NCBI RefSeq assembly: GCF_001439695.1
Contig: NZ_JYLL01000003.1
Coordinates: 186,001 to 250,000 of the forward strand
Source of the DNA: Pseudomonas veronii
GTDB lineage: Bacteria; Pseudomonadota; Gammaproteobacteria; Pseudomonadales; Pseudomonadaceae
DNA: 64,000 bases
Reading direction: 5' to 3'
This document shows positions 45,697-55,420 of this stretch, piece by piece (the first letter of the stretch is position 1; every line of letters begins with the position of its first letter). A model generated the notes under the pieces. That model was given only the letters and a program-made list of their open reading frames with translations, was not told where the DNA came from and searched no databases. A program made the translations under genes and the position numbers.

Positions 45697-46995
45697 TTAC
45701 AGGGCCTTCTCGAAAATCTTCGAGTTACGCTGATAGTTGTACAGCGATGCCCGCGCCGAAGGCAGGCGATCCACGCTGCTGGGCACAAAGCCGCGCTCGC
45801 GGAACCAGTGCGCCGTGCGCGTGGTGAGCACGAACAGGGTCTTCAACCCCTGCGCCCGGGCGCGCGCCTCGATGCGCTCGAGCAGTTCATCGCCGCGCCT
45901 GCCGTGGCGATACTCCGGGTTGACTGCCAGGCACGCCAGCTCCCCCGCGTCCGAATCGGCGATCTGATACAGCGCCGCGCAGGCGATGATCATGCCTTCG
46001 CGTTCGACCACGCTGAACTGCTCGATCTCGCGCTCCAGCACTTCCCGCGAACGGCGTACCAGGATGCCCTGCTCTTCCAGCGGGCTGATCAGGTCGAGCA
46101 AGCCGCCGACGTCTTCGATCGCCGCCTCGCGCACCAGCTCGAATTGTTCCTGGGCCACCAGCGTACCGCCGCCATCACGGGTGAACAGTTCGGTGAGCAA
46201 CGCACCGTCTTCGACATAGCTGACGATATGGCTGCGGCCTACCCCGCCCCGGCAAGCTTCGGCAGCCGCATCGAGCAATTCAGCCTGGTAGTTGCTGCCC
46301 AGGCGTTGCAGATGCGCCGGCACTTGTTGCGGGCGCAGTTCACGCACCAGGCGGCCATTTTCATCGATCAGGCCAGGATCGGCACCGAACAGCAGCAACT
46401 TATCGGCGGCCAGGTCGATGGCGGCGCGGGTGGCGACGTCTTCGCAGGCCAGGTTGAAGATCTCGCCGGTGGGCGAATACCCCAGGGGCGACAGCAGCAC
46501 GATGGAGCGCTCGTCCAGCAGGCGATTGATGCCTTTGCGGTCGACCCGACGCACTTCGCCGGTGTGGTGGAAGTCCACGCCTTCGAGCACGCCGATCGGG
46601 CGCGCCGTCACCAGGTTGCCGCTGGCCACGCGCAAGCGCGAGCCCTGCATCGGCGACGAGGCCATGTCCATCGACAGGCGCGCTTCAATGGCGATGCGCA
46701 GATGGCCGACCGCATCGATCACACACTCCAGCGTGGCGGCATCGGTGATGCGCAGGCCGTTGTGGTAAACCGGGTTGAGCCCGCGCGCTTCAAGGCGCGC
46801 TTCAATCTGTGGGCGCGAACCGTGGACCAGCACCAGTCGCACTCCCAGGCTGTGGAGCAGCACCAGGTCGTGGACGATATTGCCGAAGTTCGGATGATCC
46901 ACACCGTCGCCGGGCAGCATGACCACAAAGGTGCAGTCGCGGTGGGCGTTGATGTAGGGCGAAGCGTGACGAAGCCAATTGACGTAGTCGGGCAT
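45697..46995 (-). CDS. argA: N-acetylglutamate synthase
   Basis: Makes N-acetylglutamate, the first step of arginine biosynthesis. The 432-residue protein is the classical ArgA. An amino-acid-kinase-like N-terminal domain (about 1-280; VVMLPGDGVDHPNFGNIVHDL, LLSPLGYSPTGEIFNL) binds arginine. A C-terminal GNAT acetyltransferase domain (LACLAVNPEYRHGRRGDELLERI) follows. It is followed by the structured region at 45510-45675 and preceded on the same strand by argE. Confidence 0.96.
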   Translation of the reverse strand: MPDYVNWLRHASPYINAHRDCTFVVMLPGDGVDHPNFGNIVHDLVLLHSLGVRLVLVHGSRPQIEARLEARGLNPVYHNGLRITDAATLECVIDAVGHLRIAIEARLSMDMASSPMQGSRLRVASGNLVTARPIGVLEGVDFHHTGEVRRVDRKGINRLLDERSIVLLSPLGYSPTGEIFNLACEDVATRAAIDLAADKLLLFGADPGLIDENGRLVRELRPQQVPAHLQRLGSNYQAELLDAAAEACRGGVGRSHIVSYVEDGALLTELFTRDGGGTLVAQEQFELVREAAIEDVGGLLDLISPLEEQGILVRRSREVLEREIEQFSVVEREGMIIACAALYQIADSDAGELACLAVNPEYRHGRRGDELLERIEARARAQGLKTLFVLTTRTAHWFRERGFVPSSVDRLPSARASLYNYQRNSKIFEKAL

Positions 46996-47128
46996 GGAAC
47001 CTGGGCCTGTAATAAAAAGCAGCCGAAAAAGGATGAGTCGTGAAAACGCACAGCAGGCTGATGGTTATCGTCGGAACAGGCTTGGCAACACGCTCGCTCT
47101 CCTTATGTACGCATGGGCAGGGATTAAT

Positions 47129-48277
47129 TTATGCAGGTGTCAGGCAGTAATGTTCGATCAGTTCCCGCAATAGACGCACTGTAGGCGTCAAGCGTGACAT
47201 TTCGAGGTACTCGCCCGGCTGGTGGGCGCAGGCAATATCGCCAGGGCCAAGCACCAGGGTTTCACAACCAAGGCGCTGAAGATAAGGCGCTTCGGTGCCG
47301 AACGCTACTGCTTCGGCGCGATGACCGGTCAATTGTTCGGCGACCCGCACCAGCTCTGCGTCTTCGGCCTGCTCGAACGGCGGCACTTCGGCGAACAGCG
47401 GCGCATAGTCGATCTTCACCTTATGGCGCTCGGCCACTGGTTCGAGTTTCTGCCGGATCGCCGCGCGCAGCACCTGCGGGTCCATGCCGGGCAAGGGCCG
47501 CAGGTCGAACTCCAGGGAACACTGGCCGCAGATGCGGTTGGGGTTATCGCCGCCGTGGATGCAACCGAAATTCAGGGTCGGTTGCGGCACGCTGAACTGC
47601 GGGTTGCGGTACTCGCGCTGCCAGGCCAGGCGCAGGCCGCGCAGTTCGCCGATGGCATCGTGCATGGCTTCCAGCGCACTGTGGCCCAGGCGCGGGTCCG
47701 ACGAATGACCGCTGCGGCCGAGGATGTCGATGCGCTCCATCATCACACCTTTGTGCAGGCGGATCGGCTTGAGGCCGGTCGGCTCGCCGATCACCGCCGC
47801 ACGCCCCAGCGGACGCCCGGCCGCCGCCAATGCACGGGCGCCGGACATCGAGCTTTCTTCATCGCAGGTGGCAAGGATCAGCAACGGCTGCTTGAACGGT
47901 TGGTCGAGCAGCGGCAACACCGCTTCGATGGCCAGCGCGAAAAAACCCTTCATGTCGCAGCTGCCCAATCCTACCCAGCGACCGTCGACTTCCGTCAACT
48001 TGAGAGGGTCGGTCTTCCACAGCGCGGCGTCATACGGCACGGTATCGCTATGGCCGGCCAACACCAGGCCGCCGGGGCCCGTGCCGAAACTGGCGAGCAG
48101 GTTGAACTTGCCGGGGCTGACGGGCTGGATGTCGATGGCGAAGCCCAGATCGCCCAGCCAGCCGGCGAGCAGGTCGATCACCGGGCGGTTGCTCTGGTCG
48201 AGAGACGCTTGGGTGCAACTGACCGACGGTGTGGCAATCAAGGCGGCGAATTGCTCTTTCATGGACGGTAACGGCAT
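47129..48277 (-). CDS. argE: Acetylornithine deacetylase
   Basis: A 382-residue M20-family metallopeptidase-like enzyme that releases ornithine from N-acetylornithine. Metal-site motifs are LVLAGHSDTVPYD, LGSCDMKGFFALAIE, ATCDEESSMSGARAL and GEPTGLKPIRLHKG. ATG 48277, with GGGAG ten bases upstream, gives the usual length; the ORF extends 39 residues further without support. It precedes argA by 133 bases. Pseudomonads also recycle acetyl groups with ArgJ, so this copy may be auxiliary. Confidence 0.9.
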   Translation of the reverse strand: MPLPSMKEQFAALIATPSVSCTQASLDQSNRPVIDLLAGWLGDLGFAIDIQPVSPGKFNLLASFGTGPGGLVLAGHSDTVPYDAALWKTDPLKLTEVDGRWVGLGSCDMKGFFALAIEAVLPLLDQPFKQPLLILATCDEESSMSGARALAAAGRPLGRAAVIGEPTGLKPIRLHKGVMMERIDILGRSGHSSDPRLGHSALEAMHDAIGELRGLRLAWQREYRNPQFSVPQPTLNFGCIHGGDNPNRICGQCSLEFDLRPLPGMDPQVLRAAIRQKLEPVAERHKVKIDYAPLFAEVPPFEQAEDAELVRVAEQLTGHRAEAVAFGTEAPYLQRLGCETLVLGPGDIACAHQPGEYLEMSRLTPTVRLLRELIEHYCLTPA

Positions 48278-48435
48278 GCGCGGTCTCCCTACTTCCCGGA
48301 TGAACCTCACTATAGAGGCATCTGCACGACACAATAAACCGTTGCGGCGCGTTGCCGGGCTCAGTCCTGTACACTGCACGACCTTGGCAGCCACTCTTTT
48401 TCCCGGCTGCGCTCCCGATCCTGGATTTTCCGGCC

Positions 48436-49803
48436 ATGCAGAAAGAAACCGAAATCAAGCTCCGCGTCAGCCGCGAAACACTCGCCGCGCTGCGTGAGCA
48501 CCCGCTACTGAAAAAACGCAACAAAAGTGGCTGGGAACGCCGTGAGTTGATGAACCAGTACTTCGACACCCCCGAGCGCGACCTGGCCAAGGCCAAAGTC
48601 GCCCTGCGTTTGCGCAAGGACGGTGACGACATTATCCAGACCCTCAAGACCCGCGGCCAAAGCGTCGCCGGCTTGTCGGAACGTAACGAATACAACTGGG
48701 AATTGCCCAAAGCCAAGCTCGACGTGAAGAAACTCGACGGCGAATGCTGGCCCGAGGAACTCGCCGAGCTGGACAAAAAGACCCTCAAGCCGATCTTCAC
48801 CACCGACTTCGTGCGCGAACGCGCCGAAATCGCCTGGGGCCGGGGCAAAGCCAAAGTGGTGATCGAAGCCGCACTGGACCTGGGCCATGTAGTGGCCGGC
48901 AAGCAGAAAGAAGAAATCTGCGAACTGGAACTGGAACTGCGCGAAGGCGAACCGGCCGCCCTGCTGGAACTGGCCGCCGAACTGGCCGCCACCCTGGCAC
49001 TGATGCCATGCGACATCAGCAAGGCCGAACGCGGCTATCGCCTGTATGACGCCAGCAGCTACTCCCTGAGCCTGCCGGCGCCGCAACTGCACGCCGAAAT
49101 GCCACTGGACGACGCCTTCGCCGCGATCATGTGGCACCTGCTGGGCAGCAGCCAGCGCCTGGCCGAGCAATACCGTTTCAATGGCCACTGGCGCCTGTTG
49201 CAGGACTGGGTCGACAACCTCGGCGAACTGCGCGCCCTGCTCGGCAGCCTCGGCCAGGCCGCGCCGCGTCAATCCACCAGCGAACTGCGCAGCGCACTCG
49301 ATGCCCTGCTGGAAGACTGGCGCCCGCTGGTCCAGGCCGGTGACGACGATGAAGACATTCGCAAAGCCGCGCCGGAGCAATTCGCCGAAGAATTGACCGA
49401 CGTGCGCTGGGGCCTGTTCTCGCTGAACACCTCCCGCTGGCTGCTGAACCGCACCTGGACCGCCGACCGCAACGTGCGCGGTAACCGTCAGGGCGCCGCG
49501 CAAATCACCAACTGGTTGCCACGCCTGCTGGCCGAAGACGCCGTCGCCCTGCAACTGCCGCGCTATCAGCAGCAACCGGAAGACCTCGCCGAGCAACTGC
49601 CGCGCATCGAGCGCATCCAGGCCTGGCTGCACCACGCACGCCAGGTGGTGGACATTGCGGAACTCGACCGCCTGTACGGTGAGCTGAACAAGCTGGCGCA
49701 ACTGGCCAACCAGCCGATCACCGATGAATCGCTGGATGCGCGCATGCATCAGGCGATCGCGGTGTATCAGAACCGTGCCTGGAAGACCCTGCTGCGTCTG
49801 TAA
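48436..49803 (+). CDS. CYTH-CHAD protein, inorganic triphosphatase (YgiF-like)
   Basis: A 455-residue protein with an N-terminal CYTH domain (about 1-200) marked by the metal-binding ExExK motif ETEIK (E4-E6-K8) and FDTPERDLAKAKVALRLRKDG. A C-terminal CHAD domain (about 215-455) has conserved His/Arg (YRFNGHWRLLQDWVDNLGELRALLG). E. coli YgiF hydrolyses tripolyphosphate; CHAD domains bind polyphosphate. It is divergent from argE, and ATG 48436 begins the CYTH motif. Confidence 0.9.
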   Translation: MQKETEIKLRVSRETLAALREHPLLKKRNKSGWERRELMNQYFDTPERDLAKAKVALRLRKDGDDIIQTLKTRGQSVAGLSERNEYNWELPKAKLDVKKLDGECWPEELAELDKKTLKPIFTTDFVRERAEIAWGRGKAKVVIEAALDLGHVVAGKQKEEICELELELREGEPAALLELAAELAATLALMPCDISKAERGYRLYDASSYSLSLPAPQLHAEMPLDDAFAAIMWHLLGSSQRLAEQYRFNGHWRLLQDWVDNLGELRALLGSLGQAAPRQSTSELRSALDALLEDWRPLVQAGDDDEDIRKAAPEQFAEELTDVRWGLFSLNTSRWLLNRTWTADRNVRGNRQGAAQITNWLPRLLAEDAVALQLPRYQQQPEDLAEQLPRIERIQAWLHHARQVVDIAELDRLYGELNKLAQLANQPITDESLDARMHQAIAVYQNRAWKTLLRL

Positions 49804-49810
49804 TATCGCC

Positions 49811-49863
49811 ATCGGGAGTAAGCCACTTCCCACTCCAATGTGGGAGGGGGCTTGCCCCCGATG
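49811..49863. repeat. Degenerate compact REPIN
   Basis: A damaged left REP (ATCGGGAGTAAGCCACTTCCCA) is joined by only a few bases to an intact right REP (ATGTGGGAGGGGGCTTGCCCCC). The normal spacer is missing. It lies between the CYTH-CHAD and Lrp genes, which converge. Confidence 0.7.
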
Positions 49864-49875
49864 AGGCCAGCCCTG

Positions 49876-50346
49876 TCAGCCCAATACTGGCAGGCTAGTG
49901 GTGGACTTGATCTCCGACAACGCCACGATCGAATTGACCTCCTGAATCCCCGGCACCATCGACAACTTCTCGAAGAAAAACCGCTCGTAAGCCTCGATGT
50001 CCGACGTGACAATGCGCAGCAGAAAATCCACCGCCCCCATCAACACATAACACTCCAACACTTCCGGAAAACCGCGGATCGCCTCGGTGAACTCGGTGAA
50101 GTTGGAACGCCCGTGGGCATTGAGTTTGACCTCGGCAAAAATCTGCGTATTGAGGCCGATCTTCTTGCGGTCCAGCAGCGTGACCTGGCTGCGGATCACG
50201 CCCTCGTCCTTCAGCCGTTGGATACGCCGCCAGCATGGCGATTGAGACAGGCCGACCTGCTCGGCGATCTGCGCGCTGGAGAGCGAGGCATCCTCCTGCA
50301 GCAGGGCCAGGATACGGCGGTCGTAGACGTCCAGCTCGCTGCGCAT
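49876..50346 (-). CDS. Lrp/AsnC-family regulator
   Basis: A 156-residue regulator. The HTH (about 1-60) is LDVYDRRILALLQEDASLSSAQIAEQVGLSQSPCWRRIQRLKDEGVI. The RAM domain shows GFPEVLECYVLMGAVDFLLRIVTSDIEAYERFFFEKL. The family senses amino acids. It is divergent, 127 bases away, from a small ACT-like protein, which is its likely target. Confidence 0.93.
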   Translation of the reverse strand: MRSELDVYDRRILALLQEDASLSSAQIAEQVGLSQSPCWRRIQRLKDEGVIRSQVTLLDRKKIGLNTQIFAEVKLNAHGRSNFTEFTEAIRGFPEVLECYVLMGAVDFLLRIVTSDIEAYERFFFEKLSMVPGIQEVNSIVALSEIKSTTSLPVLG

Positions 50347-50473
50347 AGAAATACCTTTAATACGGGTTGTCTTGAATTGATTTGTGCATCTATCGACGAA
50401 TCAGGCTCATCTTAGATAAGAAATCTCCTTTCGCGAATGTAAGAATTTCTCCAATCGAATCTGGAGAGTCCGC

Positions 50474-50812
50474 ATGCACGCCGTCGAAACCACCTGCCCT
50501 GTTACCCGCGTCGATGCGTGGGCCGTCGACAGTGCCCATTGCCAGGCCCATTACCAGATCGTCGCCGAGGCCGAACCCGATGTGCTGTGCCGGGTGCTCA
50601 ACTATTTCGCGCTGCAGTTCCTGACGCCGCGCCAGGTCAGTGTGAATCGCCAGGACGATGTGCTGACCGTGGATATCGTGATGGATGGCGTGAGCTGGCA
50701 CCGAGCCCAGGTGATCGGTGAAAAGATTCGAAACCTGATCAGCGTGTGCTCGCTGGAGATGTGGTCGGCTGATTCCGTGCGGCCTCAGGCGCTGGCGGCC
50801 GGCGCCCAGTAA
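50474..50812 (+). CDS. Small ACT-domain-like protein
   Basis: 112 residues, soluble. The central part (AEPDVLCRVLNYFALQFLTP, QVSVNRQDDVLTVDIVMDGV, WHRAQVIGEKIRNLISVCSLE) looks like the beta-alpha-beta-beta-alpha-beta order of ACT domains; the 'PDVLxRVLNxF' opening is typical. No enzyme domain is attached. It stands divergent from an Lrp-type gene and 80 bases before the GspE-like gene. I infer an amino-acid-binding regulatory protein, with moderate confidence in the fold and none in the ligand. Confidence 0.6.
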   Translation: MHAVETTCPVTRVDAWAVDSAHCQAHYQIVAEAEPDVLCRVLNYFALQFLTPRQVSVNRQDDVLTVDIVMDGVSWHRAQVIGEKIRNLISVCSLEMWSADSVRPQALAAGAQ

Positions 50813-50892
50813 AAGCCTGCAATACACGCGCAAGGCAGCGGGTCAGGGGCTGACTAGCCTGGGAATACACCCGGCGCCCCAGGAAAGCCTCA

Positions 50893-52575
50893 ATGTCCGT
50901 TGACCAGCGATTGGAATTGCCCCCGTTGTTACCGGCCCTGGTCGAGCAGGGCGTGATCACCCTCGATGTGGCCCGGCGCTTGTCGACGCTGCCGGCCAGC
51001 CACACTCAGCATCCCCTGGAATGCATCGCGGCCCAGGGGCCTTGCCTGGAAACCCTGACGCAATGGCTGGCGCGGCACAGCGGGCAGCCTTACCTGCGTA
51101 TCGACCCGCTGAAGATCGATGTGGCGACGGTGGTGCCGCTGATGTCCCACGCCTTCGCCCAGCGCCACGGCATTCTTGCGGTGGCCGTGGATGCGCAGAG
51201 CGTCACGGTCGCCAGTGCCGAGCCTTACGTCACTGCCTGGGAAGCCGGGCTGGCGCAGGTGCTCAAGCGTTCGATCAAACGCGTGGTCGCCAACCCACAG
51301 GCCATCCAGCGCTGCATCGGCGAGTTTTATCGCCTGGCGAAGTCCGTCAGCGGCGCCGATCAAACAACGCCCGCGCCGGCACATTTCGAGTTGCTCAACC
51401 TCGGCGCCGGCGACCAGGCGCCGGACGCCAACGACGCGCATATCGTCAATATCGTCGACTGGCTGTTGCAGTACGCGTTCGGCCAGCGGGCCAGCGATAT
51501 CCATATCGAGCCATGTCGCGAGCAGGGCCGCGTGCGTTTTCGCATCGACGGGCTGCTGCATGACGTCTACCAGTTTCCGCCCCAGGTCACGATGGCGGTG
51601 GTCAGTCGCCTGAAAAGCCTGGGCCGGATGAACGTGGCAGAAAAACGCAAACCGCAGGACGGGCGAGTCAAGACCAAAAGCCCGGCGGGCGCGGAAGTGG
51701 AATTGCGCCTTTCAACCTTGCCCACGGCGTTCGGCGAGAAACTGGTGATGCGGATTTTCGACCCCCAGGTACTGCTCAAGGACTTCGACCAGCTTGGCCT
51801 GTCGGCCCAGGACCAGCAACGCTGGCACAGCCTGACCCGCCAGACCCACGGCATCATCCTGGTCACCGGCCCTACCGGCTCCGGCAAGACCAGCACCCTC
51901 TACACCACCCTCAAGCGCCTGGCGAGCCGCGAGGTCAACCTGTGTACGGTGGAAGACCCGATCGAGATGGTCGAGCCGGCATTCAACCAGATGCAGGTGC
52001 AGCACAATATCGACCTGAGCTTCGCCAGCGGCATCCGCGCACTGCTGCGCCAGGACCCGGACATCATCATGATCGGCGAGATCCGCGACCAGGAAACCGC
52101 CGAGATGGCGATCCAGGCCGCGCTGACCGGGCATCTGGTGCTGTCGACCCTGCACACCAACGATGCGCCGAGTGCGATCAGCCGATTGCAGGAACTGGGC
52201 ATTGCTTATTATTTGATCAAGGCCACACTACTGGGAGTGATGGCGCAACGCTTGGTGCGGCTCTTGTGCCCACGCTGCAAACGCACAACCAGCAGCAACG
52301 ACACTGAAGCCATCGGGTGCGCGGAGTGTCGTGACAGCGGTTATCGCGGGCGCGCCGGGGTCTACGAAATCATGGTGCTGGACGACGCGCTCAAGTCGCT
52401 GATCACCCCCGGCACCGACGTGCAGGCCTTGCGCCGGGCGGCGCTCCAGCAAGGGATGTGCAGCCTGCGAATGGCCGGCATGCACAAGGTCGAAGCCGGG
52501 TTGACCAGCCTGGCGGAAATCCTGCGCACCACGCCTGGGGATTCAGAAACAAATCCGTTGGCTGTCGGGCGGTGA
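50893..52575 (+). CDS. Orphan GspE/PilB-type secretion ATPase
   Basis: A 560-residue ATPase of the type II secretion/type IV pilus family. An N-terminal GspE-type domain is present. The core has Walker A GPTGSGKTS (326-334), an Asp box around DPIEMVE, Walker B DPDIIMIGEIRD (389-400) and the His box LSTLHTNDAP. A four-Cys zinc motif, CPRC...CAEC (459/462/476/479), is present. No GspF/PilC, pseudopilin or secretin gene is nearby, so its machine is not in the window. Confidence 0.92.
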   Translation: MSVDQRLELPPLLPALVEQGVITLDVARRLSTLPASHTQHPLECIAAQGPCLETLTQWLARHSGQPYLRIDPLKIDVATVVPLMSHAFAQRHGILAVAVDAQSVTVASAEPYVTAWEAGLAQVLKRSIKRVVANPQAIQRCIGEFYRLAKSVSGADQTTPAPAHFELLNLGAGDQAPDANDAHIVNIVDWLLQYAFGQRASDIHIEPCREQGRVRFRIDGLLHDVYQFPPQVTMAVVSRLKSLGRMNVAEKRKPQDGRVKTKSPAGAEVELRLSTLPTAFGEKLVMRIFDPQVLLKDFDQLGLSAQDQQRWHSLTRQTHGIILVTGPTGSGKTSTLYTTLKRLASREVNLCTVEDPIEMVEPAFNQMQVQHNIDLSFASGIRALLRQDPDIIMIGEIRDQETAEMAIQAALTGHLVLSTLHTNDAPSAISRLQELGIAYYLIKATLLGVMAQRLVRLLCPRCKRTTSSNDTEAIGCAECRDSGYRGRAGVYEIMVLDDALKSLITPGTDVQALRRAALQQGMCSLRMAGMHKVEAGLTSLAEILRTTPGDSETNPLAVGR

Positions 52576-52652
52576 AACCCTTCTTATCGCAGACAACCCC
52601 GTTACAATCGGCCGAACGTCGTTTCACTGACATCTTCAGATAGGGAATCGCT

Positions 52653-53573
52653 ATGCAGATCGGAACCGTACTGCTTCTTTTCGTGGGATTGGCCATCGCC
52701 ATCCTGTTCATGGGCTTCAAAGTGGTGCCCCAGGGCTATCAGTGGACGGTCGAGCGCTTCGGCCGCTACACCAATACGCTCAAGCCCGGCCTCAACATCA
52801 TCATCCCAGTCATGGACCGCATCGGTCGCAAGATCAACGTGATGGAAAGCGTGCTGGATATCCCGCCCCAGGAAGTGATCACCGCCGACAACGCCACCGT
52901 GCAGATCGACGCCGTGTGCTTCTTCCAGGTGGTCAACACCGCCCAGGCCGCCTATGAGGTGAACAACCTCGAACACGCCATCCGCAACCTGTTGCAGACC
53001 AACATCCGTACCGTACTCGGTTCTATGGAACTGGATGCGATGCTCAGCCAACGTGACGGCATCAACGAAAAACTGCTGCGCACCGTCGACGAGGCCACGG
53101 CGCCGTGGGGCATCAAGATCACCCGGATCGAGATCAAGGACATCAGCCCACCCGCCGACCTGATGGCCGCCATGTCGGGCCAGATGAAAGCCGAGCGGAT
53201 CAAGCGCGCACAGATCCTCGAAGCCGAGGGCCTGCGGGCATCGGCGATCCTGACCGCCGAAGGCAAGAAGCAGGCGCAGATCCTCGAAGCCGAAGGTGGA
53301 CGCCAAGCCGCGTTCCTGGAGTCCGAAGCCCGCGAACGTCAAGCCGAGGCAGAGGCCCGCGCCACCCAGGTAGTGTCCGAAGCGATCGCCACCGGTAACG
53401 TGCAGGCCATCAACTACTTCGTCGCCCAGAAATACATCGACGCGCTGGGCAAACTGGCCTCGGCCAACAACAGCAAGGTGATCCTCATGCCGCTGGAAGC
53501 CAGCCAGGTGATCGGCGCTGTCGGTGGTATCGGCGAAATCGTCAAAGCGACTTTCGACAACAAGAAAGGCTGA
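52653..53573 (+). CDS. SPFH/stomatin-like membrane protein (QmcA type)
   Basis: 306 residues: an N-terminal membrane helix ([17 protein letters not shown]) and then an SPFH domain with [34 protein letters not shown] and VEEATAPW-like text. A long Ala/Glu-rich coiled coil (about 170-240) drives oligomerisation. It pairs with the NfeD-type gene 10 bases downstream, the conserved stomatin-NfeD operon of membrane-microdomain and quality-control proteins. Confidence 0.94.
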   Translation: MQIGTVLLLFVGLAIAILFMGFKVVPQGYQWTVERFGRYTNTLKPGLNIIIPVMDRIGRKINVMESVLDIPPQEVITADNATVQIDAVCFFQVVNTAQAAYEVNNLEHAIRNLLQTNIRTVLGSMELDAMLSQRDGINEKLLRTVDEATAPWGIKITRIEIKDISPPADLMAAMSGQMKAERIKRAQILEAEGLRASAILTAEGKKQAQILEAEGGRQAAFLESEARERQAEAEARATQVVSEAIATGNVQAINYFVAQKYIDALGKLASANNSKVILMPLEASQVIGAVGGIGEIVKATFDNKKG

Positions 53574-53583
53574 GGCCATCGCC

Positions 53584-54030
53584 ATGTGGGATTTCCTGCA
53601 GCATCTTTCGTTTTGGGATTGGCTGGCACTGGGCACAGTGCTGCTGATTCTTGAAGTGTTCGGCGCCGGCGGCTACCTGTTGTGGATGGGGATCGCCGCG
53701 GCCGCCGTGGGCGTGATCAAGTTCCTGGTACCGCCGCTCGGGCTGGAATGGCAACTGCTGCTGTTCGCCGTGTTGTCGATATTGACGGCGGTGTACTGGT
53801 GGAAACGCCAGCGCAGCAGCGCCAAGGCCAGCGACCAACCGGGACTCAACGAGCGCGGTTCAGAGTTGATCGGCCATACGTTTGTCGTGCATCAGGCAAT
53901 TGTGGATGGTCGCGGCAAGATAAAAGTCGGTGATGGCGTGTGGATCGTGACCGGCCCGGACACCCCCGTAGGCGCTCATGTATGCGTGGTTGCACAGGAG
54001 GGGACGGTTTTGCAGGTTGAAACTGTTTAG
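53584..54030 (+). CDS. NfeD-family membrane protein
   Basis: 148 residues with two to three N-terminal helices (DWLALGTVLLILEVFGAGGYLLWMGIAAAAVGVIKFL, WQLLLFAVLSILTAVYW). A C-terminal OB-fold segment follows (NERGSELIGHTFVVHQAIVDGRGKIKVGDGVWIV). It is the short form without a ClpP-like protease domain. ATG 53584 lies 10 bases after the stomatin-like gene. Confidence 0.92.
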   Translation: MWDFLQHLSFWDWLALGTVLLILEVFGAGGYLLWMGIAAAAVGVIKFLVPPLGLEWQLLLFAVLSILTAVYWWKRQRSSAKASDQPGLNERGSELIGHTFVVHQAIVDGRGKIKVGDGVWIVTGPDTPVGAHVCVVAQEGTVLQVETV

Positions 54031-54099
54031 TCAGTGATGGAACTCGATTGGGCTAACTACAATCATAGAGTACAGATAACCCACCCGGAGTCACCCGCC

Positions 54100-54414
54100 A
54101 TGCGTCTCAAATATGCTGTCGCCACCCTCGCTGTGCTTTCCCTACCTGTCGGCTCAGCCATGGCCGACAGCTTCTGGCGTAATGTCATCTCGTCGGGCGC
54201 CACGACCGGCTCGACGTACCTGACCTTCAAGGACCACAAGCTGGTGGTTGCCGCCCAAGACGACGCAGGCAGCTTCGTTGCCAGCGACGGCGGCATCCGC
54301 GGCCCGTACCTGGAAGCCGCCATGCAGAAAGTCCGCGCCGATAACCCTGGCCTCCAGGCCACGGACATGGAATTGGCCAACGCCATCCTCGCGAAAAACG
54401 CTGTCACCGAGTAA
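54100..54414 (+). CDS. Secreted DUF2388-like protein
   Basis: 104 residues with a signal peptide (YAVATLAVLSLPVGSAMA). The mature chain is DSFWRNVISSGATTGSTYLTF..VVAAQDDAGSFVASDGGIRGPYLEAAMQKVR, a pattern I associate with the Pseudomonas DUF2388 family of unknown function. ATG 54100 begins the signal peptide; the longer ORF is not supported. A rho-independent terminator follows 16 bases after the stop. Confidence 0.8.
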   Translation: MRLKYAVATLAVLSLPVGSAMADSFWRNVISSGATTGSTYLTFKDHKLVVAAQDDAGSFVASDGGIRGPYLEAAMQKVRADNPGLQATDMELANAILAKNAVTE

Positions 54415-54429
54415 TCCTCGCCCCATAAA

Positions 54430-54458
54430 GAATGCCGCTTCCCAGCGGCATTTTTTTT
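54430..54458 (+). terminator. Rho-independent terminator
   Basis: The stem AATGCCGCT / AGCGGCATT with loop TCCC is followed by T8. It ends the DUF2388-like gene. Confidence 0.9.
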
Positions 54459-54597
54459 GATCATTTCCTACAGTCATCGCCCCCGGGCACTACGCAGATA
54501 GTCTATTTTTTCCAGCCGCGGGCAGAGAAGTCCTGTCGAGCCCTCAAGAGCCAGGCAACAAGCTAAGGATTCCTTTTCCATCGAGCGAATCCCTTCC

Positions 54598-55263
54598 ATG
54601 CAAAAACTCGCCTACGCGCTGCTGTTCTCTGTGTTCTTTACCCCCCATGCCCATGCAGAAAACGGGTACGGATCGTTGAAGCTCAACCACGCCCGTCAGA
54701 ACCTCTCCAGCGCCCTGCTGACCAGCCCACGCGTCACCGAACGGGTGGAGGCGCCCGACAGCAGCAAGTCAATCGTCGCCTCTTTCGCCGTGGGTTATGC
54801 GTTTGCCGATGGCTGGCGCCTGGAAGGGGAATACACCATGCCGAAGCATTCGACCTTCAAATCCTACTGGGCGCCCTTCAATGCCAACGTCAACAGCCAA
54901 CAGGTCCACAGCCAGCGCTTGATGCTCAATGGCTACAAGGACATCCCACTCAATGATTGGCTGTCGTTTTACGGCATGGCCGGCGTGGGGGTGGCGCGGA
55001 TCGACGCCGAGGGCTACCAGACCAACGAGACCCGGCGCTTTGCCAGCCATCGCCAGCACAATTTCGCCTACAGCGTCGGCATGGGGCTGGAGGCCAAGGT
55101 CAGCGAACAACTCACCCTCGGCGCGGGTTACCGTTACACCGCCATGGGCGATGTGGAAACCGGCTACAACACCTTCGCCAACCGCGTGAACGCACGGGAT
55201 GAGCAGCTCAAAGGCAAGCTCAAAGAGCAGAATATGTTTCTGGAAGCGCGCGTGTCCTTCTGA
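54598..55263 (+). CDS. Outer-membrane beta-barrel protein (Opa/OmpW-like porin family)
   Basis: 221 residues with a signal peptide (KLAYALLFSVFFTPHAHA) and alternating barrel strands. VASFAVGYAFADGWRLEGEYTM, LSFYGMAGVGVARIDAEGY and FAYSVGMGLEAKVSEQLTLGAGYRYTAMG are typical of eight-stranded barrels. It ends in Phe, the outer-membrane assembly signal (LEARVSF). Function is unknown. Confidence 0.83.
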   Translation: MQKLAYALLFSVFFTPHAHAENGYGSLKLNHARQNLSSALLTSPRVTERVEAPDSSKSIVASFAVGYAFADGWRLEGEYTMPKHSTFKSYWAPFNANVNSQQVHSQRLMLNGYKDIPLNDWLSFYGMAGVGVARIDAEGYQTNETRRFASHRQHNFAYSVGMGLEAKVSEQLTLGAGYRYTAMGDVETGYNTFANRVNARDEQLKGKLKEQNMFLEARVSF

Positions 55264-55274
55264 CTCGCAGCAGA

Positions 55275-55304
55275 AAATGCCGCGCTCGATGCGGCATTTT
55301 TCAT
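55275..55304 (+). terminator. Rho-independent terminator
   Basis: AAAATGCCGC-GCTCGAT-GCGGCATTTT followed by T residues, 12 bases after the barrel-protein stop. Confidence 0.85.
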
Positions 55305-55420
55305 CGTTTGGGTGACGTTTCGTTCACAGAAGACAGGCTATATTCAGTCACGCCGTGCAACCATGCCGGTACTGATATGCCTTCTCTCATCGTCTATCTG
55401 AAACGGATGCCTTCGTCGTC

